A stretch of 21,592 bases of DNA, from assembly GCA_021545665.1 (NCBI GenBank), contig JAJRTX010000004.1, forward strand, positions 1-21,592, in the 5' to 3' direction. The position numbers were made by a program, and so were the translations under genes. This document shows positions 6,847-12,500 of the stretch, one piece after another. Numbering within the stretch: position 1 is the stretch's first letter; each line of letters begins with the position of its first letter. The notes under the pieces were generated by a model. That model searched no databases. It was given only the letters and a program-made list of their open reading frames with translations, and was not told the origin of the DNA. The DNA comes from Zetaproteobacteria bacterium (GTDB taxonomy: Bacteria; Pseudomonadota; Zetaproteobacteria; Mariprofundales; Mariprofundaceae).

Positions 6847-8268
6847 ATGAAGAAACCGAGCATAAGAACCATAACCGTTAGAAATCTGATCAACGTCTTG
6901 TTGGGCACTGCCATCGTGGTTTTGTTGATTATCGGTTACAACTTCCGGGCGCTATCAAAAGCCGCAATTGAAAACCAGGCACTGGCAAGTGCAGAGCTGG
7001 TCAAGGCTGGGCTAACGTCACATATGAAGGCCGGTATCATGGACTTGCGGGATTATTTTCTCAAAGAGATAGAGCAGCTTCATCATATCAATGAGTTGAA
7101 AATTATCCGTGGTGATAATGTTTCTGCTCAGTTCGGGCCGGGTAATCCGGTCTGGGAAAGAACCGAATTAGATGCTTCTGCCAGGCAGGCATTTAGCTCC
7201 ACCAAGCCAATATTCATTATGAATGAATTCAGTCTCAACCCAACCATTCGGGTGATTATTCCCTATATTGCTTCATCCGAAGGGGCCCTTAACTGTCTTG
7301 CCTGTCACAGTGTTGATGAAGGTGCCGTGCTTGGGGCTGTGGATATTGTGATGGATGTGTCTGAATACCGAAATCATGCGGCGGCTGTGATGGCCGGTAT
7401 TTTTGTGTTGTCATCTTGTGCCTTGCTGTTGGTGTTGCTGAATACATCAAGAACCATTCGTCACTATGTTCAGCAGCCACTTGAAGAGTTAATGGATGAT
7501 GCTGCACTGGCATATAAAAACCATCAGCCGGTTCCGGTGGAGCAATTTACTACGCGTGAATTCACCAATGTGGCCAATGAATTTAATTTGCTCAACACTG
7601 AGATTGTAGCCCACCAAAAACAATTGACGGATAAAAACCGGCAATTACTGGCCTTGAATGATGAGATAGAGAGCACCCTGCGTGAGACGGTTTATACCAT
7701 GGGTGTGATTGAAGAGCAGCGTTCCAAAGAAACAGCCAACCATACTAAACGTGTGTCGTTGTATAGCCAGTTACTGGCACAGAAACTGGGACTGAATGAC
7801 GAGCAGGTGGATTTGATTACGGCAGCTTCACCTTTGCATGACATCGGTAAGCTGGGCGTGCCAGATGCGATTTTGCTAAAGCCGGGTTTACTGGATGATG
7901 ATGAGCGAAAAGTGATGGAAAACCACCCTCAGATAGGCCACGAAATGCTCAGGCATTCTAAGCGCGCTATATTGATCGCAGCGGGAACCATTGCCTATGA
8001 GCATCATGAAAAATGGGATGGAACAGGTTATCCTTGTGGCCTTAAGGGAGAAGAAATTCATATCTTTGGTCGTATTATTGCAGTGGCGGATGTGTTTGAC
8101 GCGCTTTTTTCAGAACGGGTATATAAAGAAGCCTGGCCGATTGAAAAAATTATTGATTTGATGAAGGAAGAAAGTGGCCAACATTTTGACCCGGTGTTGG
8201 TGAATATCTTTCTTGCTAATGTAGATTTATTCGTTGCGATATATAATCAATATCCGGCCGACAAATAG
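6847..8268 (+). CDS. Membrane HD-GYP phosphodiesterase with periplasmic c-type haem sensor domain
   Basis: The protein has 473 residues. A first membrane segment (about 13-35) is followed by a periplasmic domain to about 180 that contains the c-type haem attachment motif CLACH (150-154). After a second membrane segment (about 180-200) and a HAMP-like linker, the HD-GYP domain occupies about 280-460. It has an intact HD pair in LHDIGK (H331, D332) and a full HHEKWDGTGYP signature (386-396). Enzymes of this class hydrolyse cyclic di-GMP to pGpG or GMP. The haem would be attached in the periplasm by the cytochrome c maturation system and could sense redox state or a gas (inference). The parvulin gene starts 29 bases downstream and is probably co-transcribed. 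The start has only a weak ribosome site (GGCGATGG). Confidence 0.9.
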   Translation: MKKPSIRTITVRNLINVLLGTAIVVLLIIGYNFRALSKAAIENQALASAELVKAGLTSHMKAGIMDLRDYFLKEIEQLHHINELKIIRGDNVSAQFGPGNPVWERTELDASARQAFSSTKPIFIMNEFSLNPTIRVIIPYIASSEGALNCLACHSVDEGAVLGAVDIVMDVSEYRNHAAAVMAGIFVLSSCALLLVLLNTSRTIRHYVQQPLEELMDDAALAYKNHQPVPVEQFTTREFTNVANEFNLLNTEIVAHQKQLTDKNRQLLALNDEIESTLRETVYTMGVIEEQRSKETANHTKRVSLYSQLLAQKLGLNDEQVDLITAASPLHDIGKLGVPDAILLKPGLLDDDERKVMENHPQIGHEMLRHSKRAILIAAGTIAYEHHEKWDGTGYPCGLKGEEIHIFGRIIAVADVFDALFSERVYKEAWPIEKIIDLMKEESGQHFDPVLVNIFLANVDLFVAIYNQYPADK

Positions 8269-8297
8269 ACGGATTTAAATTTAATTGGAGAACCATT

Positions 8298-8579
8298 GTG
8301 GCAAAAGCAACAGCAAGACATTTACTGGTGGAAACTGAAGAACAGTGCAACGAAATCAAGGCGCAGATTGAAGGCGGCGCTGATTTCGCCGAGCAGGCCA
8401 AGCAACACTCAAAGTGTCCCTCCGGGCAGCAGGGCGGTGACCTGGGTGAATTTGGCCCAGGCATGATGGTGCCCGAATTTGATAAAGTGGTTTTTTCTGC
8501 GCCGTTGAATGAGGTGCAGGGCCCTGTGCAGACACAGTTTGGTTATCACCTGCTGGAAGTTACCGGCCGGACTGAATAA
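8298..8579 (+). CDS. ppiC: Small parvulin-type peptidyl-prolyl cis-trans isomerase
   Basis: This 93-residue protein is a single free parvulin domain without signal peptide, like cytoplasmic PpiC of E. coli (93 residues). The N-terminus ATARHLLVETEEQC carries the first conserved active-site His. The core HSKCPSGQQGGDLGEFGPGM and the C-terminal QTQFGYHLLEV with the second His are standard. It speeds cis-trans interconversion of peptidyl-prolyl bonds. The start is GTG, supported by GGAGA nine bases upstream. It follows the HD-GYP gene closely and ends at a strong terminator, so the two form one transcription unit at most. Confidence 0.93.
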   Translation: MAKATARHLLVETEEQCNEIKAQIEGGADFAEQAKQHSKCPSGQQGGDLGEFGPGMMVPEFDKVVFSAPLNEVQGPVQTQFGYHLLEVTGRTE

Positions 8580-8600
8580 ACACGTCAGTTTGAGCGAGAT

Positions 8601-8630
8601 GGCCGACCTGAAAAGGTTGGCCTTTTTTTT
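8601..8630 (+). terminator. Rho-independent terminator after ppiC
   Basis: GGCCGACCT and AGGTTGGCC pair over 9 bp (one G-T pair) around a GAAA tetraloop, followed by eight T residues. The T run abuts the stop codon of the convergent hydrolase gene. No T run exists for the other strand. Confidence 0.9.
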
Positions 8631-9498
8631 ATGGTTTGATAATTGCCTCGATGTAATCAATCAGTCGCTGTTGCTGTTTCGGCCGAGAAAAAATAGCAAT
8701 GTGTCTGCCATTTTTAACTTGCCAGAACTGTTTGGGCTGCCTGGCGGCATCATACAGTTGCTGGCCATGATAAGTATGGATGATTTTATCCTCATCGCTG
8801 TAAATCAGTAACAATGGAATGGGGGCGATTTTATTAATTGCAGCAAGCGGCTTGTAACGATCAGATATTGTCCATGATAAAGGGTATTGCAGTGGCCAGG
8901 TCAGCCAGTACTCCGCTAATTTTTCCCGGGCGATATCACGGTAACTGCTAAAGCTGCTTTCAATAATAAGAGACTTTATTCTGTCATGCTGCAGGCTGTG
9001 GGCGACGGTATAGATGGCGATTGCAGCGCCTATGCTTTGGCCGTAAACAATAATTGGACTGTTATTGGCAAGGTCAACAGTCTTGCTCAGTGCTGCTTTA
9101 GCATCATCCATAATGTCATCGATATCTGCCTTGCCTTCCGACTTTCCATAACCTCGATAATCAAACAGGAAGACGTTATACCCCGCCGCAGGCAACCAAT
9201 ATACGCTGCCGATATGAGTGCTGATGTTTTCTGCATTACCATGTAAAAAAAGAATAGTTGCCTTGGGTTTTCCATTGGCAGGCAGCCACCAACCATGTAA
9301 AGACGTGCCATCACTGGATTCAAATTTGATGTTGTTATAAGTCAGGCTAATATCGGCGGGTGTACGGACAAGTTGCTGCATGGGAATAAAAAACTGATTG
9401 GTGCAGCCAGCAACAAGCAGTAATAGCAATGAGATAAAAGGCAGGCGAAAGTGTATGCCGCGTGCGTTAAAAATGATATTGATAGGAAATGCTGGCAT
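8629..9498 (-). CDS. Alpha/beta hydrolase, predicted lipoprotein
   Basis: The 289-residue protein begins with a lipoprotein signal: a basic/hydrophobic stretch ending in the lipobox LLVAGC, so Cys31 or thereabouts would be lipidated. The mature part is a serine hydrolase of the BEM46/YfhR-like kind, with oxyanion region FLHGNAENI, nucleophile motif VYGQSIGAA, a catalytic Asp in IYSDEDKI and a His in NGRHIAIF. Substrate unknown; an esterase, thioesterase or lipase role in the envelope is plausible. Its start overlaps the end of the DUF4105 frame by 32 bases, so the two genes were probably translationally coupled. The stop in DUF4105 may therefore reduce its translation, although ribosomes could reinitiate downstream. 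Confidence 0.85.
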   Translation of the reverse strand: MPAFPINIIFNARGIHFRLPFISLLLLLVAGCTNQFFIPMQQLVRTPADISLTYNNIKFESSDGTSLHGWWLPANGKPKATILFLHGNAENISTHIGSVYWLPAAGYNVFLFDYRGYGKSEGKADIDDIMDDAKAALSKTVDLANNSPIIVYGQSIGAAIAIYTVAHSLQHDRIKSLIIESSFSSYRDIAREKLAEYWLTWPLQYPLSWTISDRYKPLAAINKIAPIPLLLIYSDEDKIIHTYHGQQLYDAARQPKQFWQVKNGRHIAIFSRPKQQQRLIDYIEAIIKP

Positions 9499-10045
9499 CG
9501 GTTAATAATTCTGACGTATTTTTTTGCCTGCGGACATTAATTTTAAAGGCATGGTTTCGTGCCAGCGGGATGCTATAAATATAATGAAGCTGCGTACGTT
9601 CTGTGCCATTAGCAAATTTCTTCCCGCTTATCTCCAGTCGTGCGATGGAGTTGTCAAAGTGCCATAAAATGCCAGATTCGATTCCGATGGCTGGTTCAAT
9701 AAGTTGGCTTGACAGTCGTTTGTTATTTTCAAGCCGCATGATGCCAAGGGTATAAAAAAGACCGCCATTGAATAATGGATAAGTGACGCCGCCGCCGCCG
9801 GTTACATGTGTCGATAGACTCTCTTTACCTTTGTAGGTTTGCTGCTCAAGCCCAGTGTAAACCCGCCACGATAGAGGCTTGAAAAATTGTGTGCGTGCTG
9901 TGAGAGAAAAAATATCAATCACATCCAAACGTTCCAGTTTTATCTTGTTTGTTGTACGGTTAGCACGAACCTGGATATTGGCCATGTTGATTTGTGCGCC
10001 ACGTAAAAAACCATTTTGGTTATCTTCCAGGCTATGAAATGCCAT
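9467..10045 (-). CDS. C-terminal barrel-like part of DUF4105 (fragment beyond the stop)
   Basis: This is the part of the interrupted gene with its first available ATG at 10045; it is not an independent gene. The frame is open upstream to the TAA at 10349. Its residues alternate hydrophobic and polar in short strands (GGLFYTLGIMRL, LEISGKKF, LHYIYSIPL), and the chain ends with SISYQYHF. A C-terminal aromatic after alternating residues is the signal recognised by the BAM complex in outer-membrane barrels. Without the N-terminal signal peptide this fragment alone could not be exported. Confidence 0.4.
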   Translation of the reverse strand: MAFHSLEDNQNGFLRGAQINMANIQVRANRTTNKIKLERLDVIDIFSLTARTQFFKPLSWRVYTGLEQQTYKGKESLSTHVTGGGGVTYPLFNGGLFYTLGIMRLENNKRLSSQLIEPAIGIESGILWHFDNSIARLEISGKKFANGTERTQLHYIYSIPLARNHAFKINVRRQKNTSELLTDASISYQYHF

Positions 10046-10348
10046 TCTAAAGCCTAACTCAGCATAGTTCTGTTTATGATCCTGGCCGAGGCTGAGAGAT
10101 AAGCGTCTTGAATCATGACCTTTTTCTGGTCGTTGTGGTGGGGTAATGGGGGGGATGTTTTTGCTCGGGGGGTAGCTGTTAATTAAAGTTAGTAGCTCAT
10201 GACTGATTTTAGCCGCCTTTTTGTCTCTGGACTTTGCCGCTTGTAAATATCGCTGGTAGCGATAGGCCGTATCAATGATGAGTGTTTGTTTGTTTTGTTC
10301 CAGCGCCTTGAAGCTTGGTTTTGATGCGGTAGCAGGATTGGCCGCTAG

Positions 10349-11362
10349 TTATTTTACAAGCCTGAGTTCACCTTCAGTTAGCTGGGATAACAGGGCGCGT
10401 AATTCTGTTTCCTGTGATGGGCGATAGTTTGATGTAGTGATCATGCCAGCGGCTTCGATGGCCTTTACGGTGTCGACAGGAATGGCTGTCACCCCAAATT
10501 TATCCGTTAGTCTTAGGCCTGGGCGTGCAACCTCAAGTAGTTCGAGTAAACGATACGAGCAGTTCTCATCAAAAAAATAATAATCAAAGTTGATCTCTTT
10601 CAATTCCCATAAATGGGTCACCATGCGTTGTACTTCAGCGGGGGTTAAATTTAGTTTGTATTCCCAGATGTCACGTTTCTCAATCTTGTTGTATTCCTGT
10701 ATTTTTTTAAAATAAGGCGTGACGATAAAGATGCCAGGATAACCGCCAGACAGGCCCTTGAAGGCATAAGATAATGAATCGTCACCTGTGGCTGTATCGG
10801 CACCAAAATTAACGGCAAATGAAAGCCATTTTGACTTTGATGTGTTGCTATCTTGCTTGGGGTCCAGTCTTAATAGTGTATGGCCAAACATTGAAGAAGG
10901 GCTGTTCAAATGATAAGTGGGAAAGATAAGGCTGGCGCTGTCTGGCTTTATCATCGAATGCCATTCAACATAGTTTTTGCAAACAACATTGGGTAATGAT
11001 GTGGTCTCAAGTGGAAGTTTTTGTTTAAGCCAGTTGAAGCGGGCAACAAAGCGACAGAGTGGGTGTGAATCCCCCTTGCTGTCTGTTTTATAATAAGCCG
11101 CCAGGGTCGCCAATATTTCAGCCTTTGGGTTTTCTGCCCCATCATAGGCGTTAAAAAAGCGTTGATCGTCTACATGACTAATATAGCCGTGCTGTGAAGC
11201 GTTGTTTTTATAGTAGTGAAGTAGTCGTAGCCATTCGGGTTGATCCCACAGCTGTTGTTGAATGGCCTGCTCTTGAAGTGACGTAACAGTGTCTGCGGAT
11301 GAAACAAGAGGAATTGTGGCGATAAGAGTTAAAAAGCTGATCCAGAGATATTTTATAAGCAC
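10349..11362 (-). CDS. N-terminal, putative catalytic part of the DUF4105 protein (translatable fragment)
   Basis: This 337-residue fragment has a signal peptide and the whole DUF4105 core: HPLCRFVARFNWL (C103), a second Cys at 128, SPSSMFGHTLLRLD (H161), the FKGLSGGYPG loop, the RDIWEY segment and DENCSYRLLELLEVARPG (N267, C268). The ordered His then Asn-Cys resembles the active site of permuted NlpC/P60 and LRAT-type acyltransferases (inference). All candidate catalytic residues lie before the premature stop, so the fragment could be folded and active in the periplasm while lacking its C-terminal domain. The GTG start has no clear ribosome site and sits just downstream of a terminator hairpin. 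The sequence supplies no other start before the signal peptide. Confidence 0.75.
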   Translation of the reverse strand: MLIKYLWISFLTLIATIPLVSSADTVTSLQEQAIQQQLWDQPEWLRLLHYYKNNASQHGYISHVDDQRFFNAYDGAENPKAEILATLAAYYKTDSKGDSHPLCRFVARFNWLKQKLPLETTSLPNVVCKNYVEWHSMIKPDSASLIFPTYHLNSPSSMFGHTLLRLDPKQDSNTSKSKWLSFAVNFGADTATGDDSLSYAFKGLSGGYPGIFIVTPYFKKIQEYNKIEKRDIWEYKLNLTPAEVQRMVTHLWELKEINFDYYFFDENCSYRLLELLEVARPGLRLTDKFGVTAIPVDTVKAIEAAGMITTSNYRPSQETELRALLSQLTEGELRLVK

Positions 11363-11391
11363 ACGGGTTTTATTGATGTTATTTGGTTAAT

Positions 11392-11424
11392 AAAAAATCT
11401 CTGTGCCAAACGGCACAGAGATTT
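11392..11424 (-). terminator. Rho-independent terminator between DUF3015 and DUF4105
   Basis: A perfect 13-bp stem (AAATCTCTGTGCC with GGCACAGAGATTT) with a four-base loop is followed, on the minus strand, by a T run. It lies 25 bases after the DUF3015 stop and 30 bases before the DUF4105 start, leaving no room for a separate promoter between hairpin and GTG. Confidence 0.88.
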
Positions 11425-11448
11425 GCTGTTTGAATAACTGTACTTGGA

Positions 11449-11925
11449 TTATGAAGCGTATTTAGCCAAGCGTGAATCAGCTTTCATTAGGCTGTTAAGT
11501 GAGGTCATTACATCTTTCGCTGTGACATTCTCACCAGGGAAAATAGTATTGAAATTTTCATGTGTCAATTTGGCGAAAACATCACGATCAGATTTTTCAA
11601 TACCTATGACAACAGCAACGGCGTCCAGTGCTTCGCCGTGACCACGAGCCACATCTTCAGAAAACTCATCCATAACACTTGAAATCATGGACTGGCCACC
11701 ATAGCTCAACGTGCCGTTAACAGAACAGCCATTGGTGCCTGAGGTCATGCCAAACGTCGCGTTACCTGAGGTGCCGTTTGTGATTGAGGCGGCAAAATGT
11801 GGACCAATACCAGACTGGCCATCAAACAACAGGTTGCCCCAGCCACAATCCGGGCCACCCGGTGCTTCAGCCATTACCGATGATGAGGCCACCAGTAAAA
11901 TTGCAGCAGTTAGAGTCTTTTTCAT
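11449..11925 (-). CDS. Secreted DUF3015 family protein
   Basis: The 158-residue protein has a clear signal peptide (MKKTLTAAILLVASSSVMA, cleaved before EAPGG). The mature part begins with the family's PDCGWGNLLFDGQSG segment and continues with a Gly/Ser/Thr-rich stretch with two further-spaced cysteines (C27, and one in GTNGCSVNG) that may form a disulfide in the periplasm. The C-terminal half has the AVVIGIEKSDRDVFAKLTHENF segment. DUF3015 has no known biochemical function. A strong ribosome site (AAGGAGAT), a fair promoter and a strong terminator suggest high expression. It neighbours a DUF4105 gene here, and I recall this pairing from other gammaproteobacteria. Confidence 0.9.
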   Translation of the reverse strand: MKKTLTAAILLVASSSVMAEAPGGPDCGWGNLLFDGQSGIGPHFAASITNGTSGNATFGMTSGTNGCSVNGTLSYGGQSMISSVMDEFSEDVARGHGEALDAVAVVIGIEKSDRDVFAKLTHENFNTIFPGENVTAKDVMTSLNSLMKADSRLAKYAS

Positions 11926-11950
11926 GCGTATCTCCTTGTCTTATTTATAA

Positions 11951-11979
11951 ATAATACGGAACTACCTGTACGATGCTAA
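11951..11979 (-). promoter_or_regulatory. Probable sigma-70 promoter of the DUF3015 gene
   Basis: On the minus strand TTAGCA (11979-11974), a 17-base spacer and TATTAT (11956-11951) lie just ahead of the DUF3015 start, followed by an AT-rich leader and a strong Shine-Dalgarno at about 11930-11937. Confidence 0.5.
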
Positions 11980-12077
11980 AACAAATGTATACAGAATACA
12001 ATATAGGTTACGAGCAATTAGTTGCAGGGATATGCGGCAGGAGTGAATTGCATTTTTAATTTATGGGATTTGTTGGT

Positions 12078-12263
12078 ATGGGTGATATTGTTCAGTTCAA
12101 AAGGCCAAAATTAAGTGAAAAGCACAGCGGTAAAACCTTGTGCAGAAGTGGTTTTCACAAGTGGGAAATCGTGCAGGAGAAACAGTTTGATGTCAGGCAA
12201 GGCAGGCTTGTGACGCTGTACCTGTGCAAACGCTGTGGTGAGCGAAAGACGGAAGCCCGGTAA
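12078..12263 (+). CDS. Small zinc-ribbon-like protein (hypothetical)
   Basis: The product is 61 residues from the ATG at 12078, or 66 from the ATG at 12063. The downstream start is preferred because GGGA lies nine bases before it and MGDIVQFKRPKL reads like a natural N-terminus. It is very basic (FKRPKLSEKH). It carries TLCRSGFHKW and, 26-30 residues later, LYLCKRCGERK, so one Cys, one His and a CxxC pair could bind zinc. I believe small proteins of this form occur in other gammaproteobacteria, but I cannot name a family or function. No promoter or partner gene is obvious. It stands alone between the DUF3015 promoter region and the MITE. Confidence 0.65.
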   Translation: MGDIVQFKRPKLSEKHSGKTLCRSGFHKWEIVQEKQFDVRQGRLVTLYLCKRCGERKTEAR

Positions 12264-12269
12264 ATAGGT

Positions 12270-12495
12270 TTTAGGGCATCTTTAATAATCGAGACCTTTG
12301 CACGACACAATCACGAGTAAAAATGGCTAATATTCTGCTGCTTTTCGTTAGAAAAATTGTCAATAGCTCGCTATTAACTGCATTTTCTGCCTCAATCAGA
12401 AAAATATTAGCTCATTTTTCTTTCGCGCCTGTATCGTGCAAAGGTCTCTAATTGTTTGTGCAGAGGTGTCAATCAACTTTTAGAGATACCCTTTA
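12270..12495. mobile_element. Non-autonomous transposon (MITE) with 4-bp target duplication
   Basis: The element spans 12274-12491 (218 bases). Its ends are imperfect inverted repeats: the left begins GGGCATCTTTAA and the right, read inward, GGGTATCTCTAA. Both are flanked by TTTA (12270-12273 and 12492-12495), a 4-bp target duplication of the kind made by IS5-family transposases. It has no coding capacity. Inner inverted repeats extend the palindrome deep into the element. It fills the gap between the zinc-ribbon gene and the helicase gene. A parent transposase is not in the window. Confidence 0.7.
12291..12448. repeat. Inner inverted repeat of the MITE
   Basis: GAGACCTTTGCACGA (12291-12305) and its exact complement (12434-12448) form a 15-bp perfect inverted repeat. 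Homology continues inward imperfectly (AAAATGGCTAATATT against AAAATGAGCTAATATT), giving about 50 bases of partial dyad symmetry on each side. A decayed third copy (GACACCTCTGCAC read on the minus strand) lies near 12465, close to the right outer end. Confidence 0.8.
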
Positions 12496-12500
12496 TCTAT

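Larger units (their letters stand above)
9467..11362 (-). pseudogene. DUF4105 family gene interrupted by one in-frame TAA codon
   Basis: Reading from the GTG at 11362 gives 337 codons, then TAA at 10349-10351, then 293 more sense codons in the same frame to the TAA at 9467. No frameshift is involved. The part after the stop continues immediately with Leu-Ala-Ala-Asn-Pro and shows family-like sequence throughout (for example the segment GHDSRRLSLSLGQDH), so a protein of about 631 residues, the usual DUF4105 length, has been cut by a single base change. The N-terminus is a signal peptide (about 1-23, cleaved after VSSA). It is either a recent pseudogene, a gene still giving a truncated product, a rare read-through case or a sequencing error. 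The gene lies between DUF3015 and the lipoprotein hydrolase, all on the same strand. Confidence 0.85.

Noticed and set aside
6578..6850. 90-codon plus-strand frame across the tRNA
   Set aside because: It lies over the tRNA-Thr gene and its terminator; the frame is a by-product of structured RNA sequence.
6662..8579. Genomic island integrated at tRNA-Thr
   Set aside because: No integrase gene and no recognisable repeat of the tRNA 3' end were seen downstream.
10349..10351. Programmed recoding of the DUF4105 stop (selenocysteine or pyrrolysine)
   Set aside because: The codon is TAA, not TGA or TAG, and no dedicated downstream structure is evident. Mutation or sequencing error is simpler.
12264..12500. 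Rho-independent terminator for the helicase gene inside the MITE
   Set aside because: The palindromes are long and lack a T run placed after a compact GC-rich stem in the right orientation.
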